From: Marisa cornuarietis
Taxonomy: Eukaryota; Mollusca; Gastropoda; Architaenioglossa; Ampullariidae
Assembly (NCBI GenBank): GCA_004794655.1
Contig: SMMW01000001.1
Coordinates: forward strand, 14,103,501 to 14,167,500
Direction: 5' to 3'
DNA length: 64,000 nt
A program made the translations under genes and the position numbers. The notes below the pieces were generated by a model. The model was not told where the DNA came from. It was given only the letters and a program-made list of their open reading frames with translations, and did no database searches. This document shows, piece after piece, positions 10,430 to 22,410 of the stretch. Each line of letters starts with the position of its first letter. Position 1 is the stretch's first letter.

Positions 10430-13400
10430 TTATTTTCATAAACAACATCTGACTGATCGTGTTGGGGTGGAGAATGGGGCGGATGGGTGGGAAATATTCA
10501 TACAATTTTTGACTGGGTATCCAACACGTTTGTGACCTGATGATAAAAAACTTGTCACATATTTGACTTTGTAATTATGTAATGTTCACCTGCCTTAGTC
10601 TCTCTATATATAAAATAATCATTCTCTGGTCACAATATTTCATCTCACAACACATAACTTTTCACAACTAAGCACTTTGCAGGTGTCAAGTGTCAACGTC
10701 TTTACATAATGAGTACATAAAGTTCTGTAGAAATTTCTTCTACAGACACGTTTGGCAATGCTTTTTTATTTTCTTTAAATTCTGTGTTTTCTTAGAAGTA
10801 TATACTGATGGTGATGTTTGTTTTAAAGAGACCACAATGCTCAGAAATATTGTACAAAATCTACCAGTACAAACAACATTGGTAGAAAGTTGTTTCCAGG
10901 TGGACCTATGGACTAGGCCAGAATTGTCTTAAGCATATTCTTAATATGTGCTTAGAAAAAATGCATTCTTAAATATTTCAAGGCATAGGCATTATCAAAT
11001 TTTATAGAAAAATGCAAAATTCATAAAATGTGCCAAAAATCTCTTTTAATGAACACTTCATTTAATTGTCATGAAAAGAGACAATGGTTGTATTTCAAAA
11101 ATAAACCAAGTGACACAAAAAACCGGAACTTGAATTCAGAATAGAAACTACAGTGTAACTAGCAGAAAGAATTAGACATGCATATATTTTCTTTCCTTTT
11201 TAAATGGTCAGTATGTGCTACTTTAAAAAATACAAAGCAATATATGTCCCAAGTTCTGCTATTAGGGTCAGATCTCATTTTTTGTGACCTCCTTCTGCAG
11301 CTGCCAGCACCACGTGAATACTTTTAAAAATAATTTTTTTATTCTTCCATGGAAAATGATGAACAAGCATCCTCTAGTCCTTCCTGGATTATCATCACAA
11401 AAGTAAGAAAGCAAAAAAGAATGAAAACAGTTCAACTAATCACTTTTGAAAGTTGTTTCTATGCATGTCACCATTACTATTTCTGTTATAAAAAAAAGCT
11501 GATCATCCAATAGTGAATAGTCAGTAAGCACATTTAAACTAACCATATCAACTGAGTTTCTGATAATGTGTATGTACAATGCATTGAACACAGACTGAAT
11601 TTGCATGTTTCTAAATAGATCACACTGAAAGATTGTTTTTAAATTGGATACAAAACATAGAAGGGGAAAGAAACCAACAGTGTGGGCTTGCTTTATAATA
11701 CATTTAGTGCCACAAAATACTCATTTTGTCTGACGAGGCCAGGTTATTTGTATGCAACCTTGATATGATTTTTGATAGTAGTTTCACACAAAAATATAAA
11801 AAAAAACTTTGAAAAAGATGATATTTTATTACTTTCACAGACTTGTGCAGTACTTGTCAAGGACAAACATGACTTTCTGCTTAGGGAGCTGCTAAAAGTA
11901 CCAGCATGCTAAATATAAATAGCACAGCAACAGCAAGACCAGGCAGAAAGCTAACATACACAGAACATGTGCACAAACAGAAATAGAAGCACATCCACAT
12001 TTAAACATTCTTTCTCCTAGTGCCGTCTCCAAAAAGAACTGAGCGATCCAGGTACCACAGACATTTTTTCCACAGATCACCATCTTCTCCCCTCTCTACC
12101 CAATCCTGCTTTAATATAATAATAACAAAGGTTATTTATATAGCGCCATATCCCAGCTTCCAACTTTTTTAAATGCCCCTTCTTGTTTTGTCACTGTGCT
12201 GTTTTGTCATTCTCAGAGACAGACTTTAATGAACTATTCCTGTATGAAATTCCCTGCACAATCCTGTGCACAATTTGACATTGTCAGTTCATGTCTGAAT
12301 CCTCCTTCTCTGTACGCTTTACTGTTATGTCAACACCCACCTTAGATTTATAAAAAGTACATTTGTATGTACTAAATTCTGAAGACACCCAAAGTATCAT
12401 AGTATTTTAAATTGTGGACTAACAATGAAATCTTGATAACGTAAAAAGAAAAGATAAAATATGTGGCAACTCGTATTGCCCGAAAGGAGGAATGATACTT
12501 TTAAAGTATACTTTTAAAGTTGATTACAAATCATCTAGAGGAATTTCTAAATTGTATTTATTTTGCAAAAGGAGCACGACATACGCAAAAGAAAAAAGTA
12601 CTTAATGATTGTTAGGATGCTAAACATTGCAATTTCAACAGTAATATATTTTCTCAGGTGTACATTATCATTGTTTCTGGCCAAAATATTGATGTCAAAA
12701 GTGTCATAGAACTATCACTTTCCTGAATGACAGACAGAATCATATTACTGAATTCTTGACATCACCAAGTTTATATTTTGAAAAGATGTAACAGGGTTGT
12801 GACAGTGATCAAGAGAAGACAGGCACTCTTGTGTCCGAGCGTCAGCAAGTACAAAACATCAATTGTTATTAACTTGCTGGACCAGGGATACTTATAGTGT
12901 GTTATTCTGACCGCTTTTGCAGTAACATGAAGTGACCAAAAGCTGCGTGATGACTATAGTCACAAGCCTGAGCCCAGTGTGTTTGAACATAAACATGTTC
13001 AAAATAAATGAACAGAACCAAGAAAGTTTCTGAGAGAAATTGTAACTATTTCTTAGTAACACATTATAAATGCACACACAGATGAAATACTAACATTAAC
13101 AGTGGTGAAAACAGATGGAAACCAATCTTAGTTTAAGCAGCTTACAAAAAAAAGTAAAAAGGAGAAAAATATTACTGAGAAACAGCGACATGGCTGCTTT
13201 TTTTTATACAAAGAGTTACGTAAGATCTACAAAAGTGCAATGATAAACCATCACAGTCAAAGATTCAAAATGCAGACCACACAATGGCATGTGGATTTGA
13301 TAAAAATACATTATCTGTGTTTTCATGTATAGTATACACTGTCTCAAAAATCATAGAGGTCAAATATTGATCAAAAATACATGTATTGCACCCAATTTAC

Positions 13401-16400
13401 AACACAACATCAACATTGCACTCACAAAAATACATGTGTATAGATGTGTGTATATATATATTCACAAAGATCTTTACATCCATAGTAAAAAAAAAAAAAC
13501 AACAGTGTCTGGAAACAAAAGATGGTAGAAATTACCATGGAGATTGCACAGTTCCAAAGAAACCTCCGATATAAATACTGAGCTGCTTAATTCAAAAGCA
13601 AAATTATATCATGCTTCACACTAAGTCTAAGTGTTGTAAACAAAACAGCAAGCTGCACACATTTATCCATGACAAAAGGTACCTATGGCATGATTTCAAC
13701 ACGAGACGGCAAAGCAGTGCACATAAAAATTCATTTCAGCCACAAAGATGACAGAAAAGGATGGGTCACTTTCTTTTAAAGCTCATGATGCATCACAAAA
13801 CAAGCATCTATTAAATGCATGTGCTTAGCAAATGCAAATAAGGGAAAGATCACACATCACTGGTCATTGTCAAGCTCCAGGTAATCCCACACTCCTTCGT
13901 GTCATTCATTTATGACCACAGCTATGTATCATTTGCTTATGACCTCAAATGCTTTATTTCCAAACAAACATGTTCAAGAAGCAATATAAACATCTAATAG
14001 TGCTGTGTTTAAAATGTCTGTTTAGTCAACAATACTTTTAGCCAACACTCAAGGCAATCTGTCGAATTTCATTAGAAGCATGATGTTAAATTTATGTGAA
14101 TGACATAAGGCAACTGCCAACCTTTCAGCAAAGCACTATTAAAGGCAAGAAAGGATCAACATCATAAAGTAAAGCCATCCAAAACAAAAGCAGACATTGC
14201 ACACATCAGATGCAAAGAAAATCTTGAAAAGAAAGGTAAAGTGAGATTGACATCTTGTCCTTGTGTGTGAGAGAGAGAGAGAGAAGGGACAAGGGGGGAG
14301 AGTGAGAGAGAGGCAAAGCAAGTGTTCACCATAGTCTATGCAGGTAGAGGCATGTCCACTTGGAATGGCTTGTTTTAAATTTGGTTATTCAAACTGAGAA
14401 CATCAATGCTAAGTTCATGTTAAACCATGTGGCTGCCACTTCTTCCTATCTCACGTCTGTTGTTTGAGACCCCAATATCTATTCATTTGAGTGTACTTGT
14501 CCCCTTAACTAGTTTTCAAGCATCACCTAACTTGTGCAAATATCATAGTTCTTCATATTTATGATGGAAAACCAAAACATTTTTCCAAAATAAATGACCA
14601 AAAATGTTTCAGGCCAAGGAGTACATAAACTGTCAAAATACTTAGAGGTCTATGAAGCATGTGGCATTATACACAATGGTTAGATGCATGAACAAAGGTA
14701 CATTAAGGGCACAGAACAAAACACACACATACATGCATAATTTTTTATACAGTTCATTATGATACATGAAATCTTTCCATATTTTCCTTTTTATATTCAT
14801 TAAAATGCCTTAAATTACTACTGCTAATAATAATAATAATACCACCAAGAAATCCTGCCTCTGTATATCTTTCTCACCAATCTCACCATAGCAGGTTGTC
14901 TTCAAACGAAGAGCTTATGATGATTTACTATGGAGGAAAAATCACCTGTTTCCCCGTAAAGCGTACAAAACATGTTAACAAATTAGATTATAGTTATTTT
15001 AAGAACCACTAAATAATATATCATAACAGCTTCCTGAATGGCTTTTATCTTCAACATTCATTATCTATATAAACCAAATAAACTCTAAGATATTAATCTG
15101 AATTTTTTTAATAACACCATCTATAAGCATCTTAGAGCTTTTCTTCCTAGCTGCAATTATTCTGCAATTTTAATAAACAGTCCATGAATATTTTTTAATT
15201 TTCCCTTGTTTCAAAACTTCAAATATCTTCAAACATTTTCCCATTTAAACATCTGTAATTGTTTTTCAACTTTGTATTCTCAAAACCAAAGTCATCTTAA
15301 CTCGAGAACAATAATATATAGTTTGTTACTTAGAAAATCATGACATAACTAAGATCCATATAATAATATTTGACTGCTATGACCCTCTCAGTGAACCAGT
15401 CTACTACACTTTTTAAAATGAAGGAATAACCACTGGGATCTATCAATGATAACTACAATAGCTACATCAAATGCTCAATGCAAAACTGTCCCAAAATTAT
15501 GCAATAGCATACACAAATAAAAAAAATGTTAATTAATTTGAACATCCAGGACTTTCCTCCCCAATAAATAGCACATCAAATACCAGTAATGCTAGCTTTC
15601 GATGCCACATAAACGAAGCTCTAAAATAATGTGGAAAATGCCTAAAAAAGAGCAAACGCAAGAAAACAGTGATGGCCCAATACACATATTAACAGAATCA
15701 TCACAGCTTTGTAGCAAAATAGTCATCTAAGAATAATCCTCAAGAAACAAAATCAATACAACTGCTTGAGCAACCAGACATCAGTACTTTTTGGAATGAC
15801 TTTTACTGCTAATGTTAGTATTTCTTCCCTTTAATAAGGAAGTGATAGCAGACAAAATTAGTGATAAGACTTATTAAGTCAAAGAAGACTAGTCACCAAC
15901 AGTTCATTTGCACAATATGCTGCAGGCCATTTTTCCTAGTGCTGAATTCCTTTCATAATTATGAGGAGTTGCATCCCCTTTCCTGTGTCTCATCTGCCAG
16001 CAAAACTGAATATTGGGTAAAAACTCAATCTCGGCAATAGATATACACAATTTAATTTAACATCAGGGGCAAAAACCACCTGCTACCTGTAAAATATACT
16101 ACATTCAAAAAAGGATTTCAAAATAGTGAAAAAAAACTTCTGAGTGTTGCTAGAAGAAAAGGCTTCTAGCTGTGATAAATATAAAGTTACAATGCCTACG
16201 TACGCCATGGAAATCACTTTATAGATTTCTTCCCTATCTTCAGTCATAATCACAACATCCCTGTTGTTAGTGCTTCCTACATAACTGAAGATCAACCAAC
16301 ACCCCTCCCTCAACACTGTATACTTGCACATACTGTCGCTATTAAATTCAGTCATTCAAACATGATTTATAAGGTCAAACTAATAATTCAGTTTATATGC

Positions 16401-18605
16401 AACTCTGTTTTTCAAAAATAGAATGTCTTATAAGGACATGTTTAATTCAGTTTTAGGATGCTTCTAAGCTTCACAAGTTAAGGTTTACATGGAGAAATTA
16501 TTTCATAATACAAAAATAATGATGAATAAGAATATTTCCATGCATATTTTGTTTTTAATGTCTCACAAATGATTCCTTGTCTATTTGATACTCCTATGCA
16601 GTGACGCAGCAATAATAAGAATGAATAAAAGCTAACAATCATGCATGTTAATTGATGACATGTTTCACATGCACAGGCAAGGATGCACACACACACATTA
16701 TGCATATAGAAACAATGACACGATAAAATATTTTGAGTAATGCTTTAACTTAACAAGTAAACAATCAGTTCATAAAGTAAATGGTTTAATCTTTCTTTGG
16801 TTCATATTTGTAAAATACAGTCACCTATAACATCCTCTGGTATATTTTATTATACATGATAGAGGTTAGAATGTCATGGGGCTTTATATTTTAATTTTTT
16901 ATATTGATGGAAACTTATCCTTTGTTAATGTAGATTATTTTAAAAATTAAAATAAACCCTTTTAAGTAAATCAGATAATGATGACTAGAAACATCAAAGG
17001 TCAAAGAAAATAATGTAATTTCTTGAAAACTGCCTTAAATATAAAGCTACAGGAAATTAATGTTAATTGGTGCATCTATATCGAGCACTTGCTCCCAACT
17101 TGTTAGACGTAACTAAATATCTCACTCATAAGACAGCATTATTTTGAAGTGAATACATGGACCTATTTCAACTGTTTTAATGATGAAAATATAATGTAAA
17201 TCACCTTGGACCTCATTTGACTTTTCAAAATGGACATAATTTAAACAGAGCTCAGAATCTTATAAAATAAGAATTAAATGCTTTTTGATATCAGGGACAT
17301 ATGAGAATTTGAAATGGCAGTGTGTACATATATAAATATAAGGGAGTGTATGCATGTATATGTACAAGGTACAGTGTAATATATGCTTTTCTTTAACAAC
17401 AACAAAAAATTAGGAATCTGCGATTAAAACATGTAAATGCATTTTGTGAAGACTAGAAAAACTACTACAGTCTGAATCTTCAAGACATTGGAGCTTATTG
17501 TAGCAAATGGCAGTGATTTGACTATTTAGCAGACAGCATACATTGTTCCATATTTTACTGATTTTAGGATAAAGGAACTAACTGTAGCCTCACCAACGAG
17601 ATCATGTATCTGCTAAATTGTCAGAAAATTCACAGTTTGAAAAAATCTGTCCATTTAAAAAAAAATTACAATAGAATGATGATGAACAAAATTGAGATAA
17701 AAGTGGGATTCTTGATTTAATACTATATAGCCTCCCTTCTCCCCCCCCAAACAAATACATAAACAATAGTACCACAAATGCATGTGGAGCTAGATGATGT
17801 GGTGTGACATTTGTTAAGAGCAGGTCTAGGATTCACATGAAGTCTTAAGGCTATCTGAGATGACAAAGTCAACAAAGTGTTGGTCACAACAGAACTTCAG
17901 GCACATTGCACCAAGATGGGATCCACTTCATATGCTGAATATTCCTGCAAGACATTCTTGTTCAACAGCCCCAAAGCAGTACAAATTTGTCCAGAATGCT
18001 GTCCTTGTAATGTTTTCTATCTGTAAGTAATCCCCCTTCATAGGGTATAAAATTGGTATAAATAGACTTTTTCTTTCCCAGTCATTCATATTGACAAATT
18101 TTCTTGTTTCAGACAGAAATATGTTCTTGAAGCAATTAGTAAATGCATAACAAATACCCCAGACTAGAATTATAGTAATAAAACATAGCATATGTACAGT
18201 TTTATTGTGCTCAGCTGCTACATGAACAACCTTTCTGGCATCACAGACACAGTAGCAGCCATCACAGCCAGTGGTCCCAAAGATCGTCTACTTGCTGTGA
18301 TAAATTACTGTTTAAGCTTACTGCAAGTATCTCCCAATGAAATGGTCAGATATGTTGTTTATTCATGGTGATTGTTGAAAAGTTTGTCTCCATAGTAAAG
18401 GCTATGATACTGATGAACATATTCATGATAACACATCACAGGAATGGCACAACAGCATCCCCACATGCAACACAAGTGGAAAACAACCCAAATGCTGTCA
18501 TTCACTTGTTGTCAAATAAACTTACTGATAATCAGCGGCAGTGCAGTGCACAGCCTCTGTGGCGACACACTTAATATGTGTAGGAAGAAGCTTCTGGAAT
18601 AGGCA
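10430..18605 (-). other. Probable very long 3' UTR of the membrane-protein gene
   Basis: About 8 kb follows the stop codon at 18606-18608 without any further coding exon. It is strongly AT-rich, single-copy in appearance, and nearly free of the microsatellites and transposons that fill the rest of the window. Minus-strand AATAAA hexamers occur near 10764 and 10430, close to where base composition returns to normal. Extended 3' UTRs of several kb are known for neuronal and developmental transcripts. An unusually AT-rich intergenic region is the alternative. Confidence 0.4.
14269..14315. repeat. Short GA-rich microsatellite
   Basis: GAGAGAGAGAGAGA is followed by GGGACAAGGGGGGAGAGTGAGAGAGAG. 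It is one of very few simple repeats in the 10.4-18.6 kb AT-rich tract. Confidence 0.7.
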
Positions 18606-19095
18606 TTAAATAGTCTCCAAGACATCAGTTCTCTCCAGTGACAGGGACAAGCTATGGTAACTGCTGCCCTCCTGTACACTGCCACTGCGCTCCCCCAAGG
18701 ACTGATGGCTGGGAGTGCTGGCTATAGTTGAGGGGGTGATGGCTGTCCCTCCCAGCCCTGCAGCTGCAGCATGGCAGTCTAGAAGCTGCAGCTGACCCTG
18801 GCTGTAGCGTATGACTGGGCGTGGGTTGGTAGGATCAGCAAATGCTGGTGTACCCATAATCGCCAGATCACTGCAGGAGCGAACTTTGCCTTCGGGTGCT
18901 GTGCCAGGGGTAGGAGACGTTGGTGTGGGTGGAGGTATCCATGATGCTGAGACTGGTTGGTAGGTAGTAGAATGAGGCAGGCTCATCAGTGTGGTTTGGG
19001 TTGTAGTAACCATGGTAGCAGGAAGAGACCCAGTGACCCCAGAACCTTGCTGGTGCAACTTTTCACCAGTAGATGGGTCACAACACCCAGGATAA
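18606..19095 (-). CDS. Two-TM protein, terminal exon
   Basis: The acceptor TTCTTGTGCAG completes a serine codon, followed by YPGCCDPSTGEKL and about 160 residues rich in Ser, Thr, Pro and Gly. A CC pair shortly after the membrane segment could be palmitoylated (inference). Islands with ordinary composition include VRSCSDLAIMG and NPRPVIRYSQGQLQLL. It ends SLERTDVLETI. Confidence 0.8.
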
Positions 19096-22000
19096 CTGCA
19101 CAAGAATAATCAAGTTGTACAGCATGTGGAAAACAAGTGGGTCGAAAGAGACATCAAAATCAGTTATTTTCAAAAACAAAAATAGACATCCATGTCAATT
19201 CTCAGACACTAAAGTTCTTGATAAGCATCCACAAATGATAAACATGCAAAATTTGAAGTAAAATACTAAAAATTAATAATGCCTACATATCAACAAAAAC
19301 AGTTGACATTCACTTTTAAAAAAGTATGCTGCATGTTGAACATTTTTTAGTGTGGTTTGGTATGACTGCACTTTTCTCAGATGTGCATGTAGACATCCAT
19401 AAACACTATAAAAAACCAGCGGAACAGGTCTTCTTAGGACTGTTAAGCAACAGGTCATTGCTAAGCAGAAAAAACACTTTACTTTTAACAACAGGGGATT
19501 ATTTTTTTAGAACATATAAAAATTCTCATTTCTTTTTAACTGTTCACTGGCCACACCTTCCATATGGCACCCAGGATTTATGTAGTAAAAATTGCAGTGA
19601 CCATAAAGTTGATGAGACTATATTAACTTTTGAATTCTACTAAAAATGTTTTTATGCTTGATTTTCCTTCATTTAAAAAAGTTATTTGACTTGATTAGCT
19701 AAATTAAGGGTAGAATTTCACAACATACCTATTTTGTGGGAAGGGTGTGTTGCTGCTCTCATTATGACTCCATGTTTCCATTTCCACTGCACCTGCGTCA
19801 GCTTCCTCAGTCTCACCTTCTACCTCTTCTCCAGATGTTTGAGTCCTAGCGCCATCTGCCTGAGTGCAAAAAAGTTAAAGGTCAAAATGATAAAGGGTCT
19901 CTACTGGCAAAGCATGTCTAGGGTACAGCATGCTGAAGGCAGAACCCAACCCTCTTCTTTTATGAGCTTCACCTTTTGAAATAAGTCAGGTACCCATTCT
20001 TGCAGAGCAGCTACTGGGTGGACAGAGAAAGTTTTATCCAGCCACAGAGCCAAGCGAGCATTAAAACCAGCAACTTTCTGCACCACAGTTGAACATACCA
20101 ACCAAAAGGCTATGCTGCATCCCCAACATAAGTACAAGAGCTGTTAAAATCGTTCCATTTCAGAGATTTCCAGAAGTCAAAGTAACACTCAAAATGCAGC
20201 TGACTAGGAAATTATGACGGAAATCTTTAAACAGGGATTTTCTTACTCTTCACATCTTCCCTTGTGTAGTTTTCATGTGTAGAAAAGTAAGCACTATATG
20301 TACCTTTATCTGATTCTTAAACTATAAGCAGACTTTATTTTATTCTATCATAGCAATTATGTTTACTAAACAGAAATGCCTTCGATTTTGTTAATTGAGA
20401 TATGACCCATTTTGTCCATTGATCAATTTTTGTAAAGAATGAGTAATATTTTGAGCATCTGCAAAACATTACTGCTGCAGAAGAATGCAGTGTGATTCAC
20501 ATACTACCCTACCCCACCATTCCAATAAATCAGTCTTATTTTGCCTGGGGATAAATCTAACAGCCCACCCAATCATTGATGTGACTTTGGGAAGGATGTG
20601 ATGTTTCACTAAATATGGCAGGAGATGCATACTGGATGATGGAAACGAAACATTAGGGTCCTCCCAGGCCATGCCACACAATGAATACCACTAACCAGAT
20701 ATTATACTAATCTAATCGTAACACAAACAGCAGTAAAAGGCAAAACCTAAGCATATTCTTGGAGATTTCACAATACAAGGCAACATTTACTACTCATTAG
20801 TAAAAAGGTAATGAAATGTAGAGCAAAATGTACTAACTAACCCTTATAGCACTGCATATAAGTATTACAAAGAAAATGGCTCATAACTGAAGACTGTAAA
20901 GACAACAGTAGGTGGTCTGATTTTATTATTGCTGCTCTCAGGTAAACATTAGACCAAGAAACCTATATTTTTGGAAAGAAGAAAGCTTGAACTTTGCAAT
21001 AAATGTAATGAGAATAGCCTTCCCTTCGCTTTCCCGGCAAAGCCACGCTCTTCGTGCTATAAGGGTTAAATACAAGTTATTCAACAAAATGCTGTGGAAA
21101 ATAATTTGTTTTGCACAATGTCTTAATTCATCAGTAATATATCTCTGAGCAGACCTTCTCTTTTCTTGCTGTGGATCGCTTGTGTTTCCAAACAAGGCAA
21201 AACTGTCGCAGTGCCAAAACAAGAAGAAGTAACCCTACAGCCAAGACTAGTGGACCCATGATTGGTAGTTTGTTGCCAAAGACCTCTGTGAACACTTTTT
21301 TCATGCAAAAAATAAAAATAAATCACACAATTTGCATTTGGAGAGTGATGCATAATAGAACCATCCTTATCAATACTACTGAAGAGGAAAACACATCCAT
21401 TCAATCATTAATTTATTATCTCTTATTCATTTTTTTTGGGGGGAGGGGCTATAATATAAATGTTCTTTCCCAAGGAATAAATAAGTCTGAAAAGAAAAAA
21501 AATCATTTATGTATTTATTCATTTAGTCATTCATGATAAAAATGTACACTGTAGGAGCCTTGGGAACTTTGCTGTGAAAGATTGCCGAATGTCATTCTTG
21601 GTAAAGAGAGTGAAAGAAAGAAAGATCTTCGCAAAAATATAGAGGCAAATATACACACTTGCAAAAGGTGTTTTTATATATGTGTGTATATATATATATA
21701 TGAGTGTGAAGTTTCTCTATATCAAGTATTGCAATTAAAACACGTACTTGGGGCATAGCAGGTTCACATATTAAGACTCTTAGTAAGAGCAGGTGAAATT
21801 AGCCAAGCGCTACAAATATTTGTGAAGGCAAGACTTTCATAATAGTGTAATATTTAAAAAATGTTTCAAAAACTTAAAAAAAAAGTGTTGGACCTGATGT
21901 TTAATCATTGTCTCTGCACGGGCAACCGAACACGGATGAAATCCTTTTCAAAGTACAATCAGAAAATGTTTACTTATATTTCTAATTCAGTCGAAAGAAA

Positions 22001-22410
22001 CTTAATAGTCTGGCAATAATTCTATCTCAATGGTGGGGTAGGTAATTAACCAAGTGTTATGATTCCTGACTCTTTCAACAACATCTGTAGTCTTTGTGTG
22101 TTTTTCTTACCCTCCCTCTAGTATTCTCCCTAATCTTCTCTACAAAAAAGACCATTTTTTTTAGTGAAGATGAACTAATGTAGAGATATAAGACAACTTC
22201 ATCAAAAGACATATTGTACAAACCTAGCCAGGTTAATAGAGATCCCACTAGAAGAAGAACTGATGCTACAGTGGCTAAAAGGACGCCCCGTCGTATGTTT
22301 TCCTTCATGTTGGGTGGCCCAAACCCGGAGGCTGCGTAGAAAGAGTAGAGAGGACCATGCTTTGTGTTGCGAAGGTGTGCTGGCACCTTGATATGGCGTA
22401 TATGAAACAT
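18606..22410 (-). CDS. Two-transmembrane protein with Ser/Thr/Pro-rich tail, 315 aa
   Basis: The exons are 22224-22410, 21155-21294, 19729-19859 and 18606-19095. Phases agree throughout (1, 0 and 2), giving one open frame of 315 codons. The start ATG follows GCAGCC and has an in-frame stop shortly upstream. Residues about 40-61 (GVLLATVASVLLLVGSLLTW) and 76-95 (GPLVLAVGLLLLVLALRQF) are hydrophobic helices separated by a loop of about 14 residues. A basic stop-transfer segment (KHKRSTARKEK) follows, then an acidic stretch and a long polar tail. The arrangement recalls TMEM200-type proteins (two close helices, MGP-glycine-rich second helix, long cytoplasmic tail), but similarity is too weak to name it. 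Both ends are probably cytosolic. Confidence 0.8.
19729..19859 (-). CDS. Two-TM protein, acidic exon
   Basis: The acceptor is TTTTTTGCACTCAG and the donor AG|GTATGTTG. It encodes 43 residues with an acidic core (GEEVEGETEEADAG) and then NESSNTPFPQN. The sequence is probably disordered, directly after the membrane anchor. Confidence 0.75.
21155..21294 (-). CDS. Two-TM protein, second exon
   Basis: The exon encodes the loop FTEVFGNKLPIMG, the second hydrophobic helix and the basic KHKRSTARKEK that should face the cytosol. The donor is AAG|GTCTGC. Two acceptors nine bases apart (exon start at 21294 or 21285) both keep the frame, so the loop could be three residues shorter. Confidence 0.75.
22224..22410 (-). 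CDS. Two-TM protein, first coding exon
   Basis: The exon encodes 62 residues from MFHIRHIKVPAHL to LLTWL, plus the first base of the next codon (donor G|GTTTGT, a fairly weak site). The N-terminus is basic and aromatic (HGPLYSFYAASGFGPPN), and the first membrane helix fills the end. Reading through the donor would add an unrelated polar tail and a stop, so splicing is the better model. Confidence 0.75.

Noticed and set aside
19901..20137. 78-codon minus frame upstream of the acidic exon as an extra two-TM exon
   Set aside because: The peptide (NARLALWLDKTFSVHPVAAL) looks plausible, but including it breaks the phase agreement between the exons at 21155 and 19859. It could be an alternative exon or chance.
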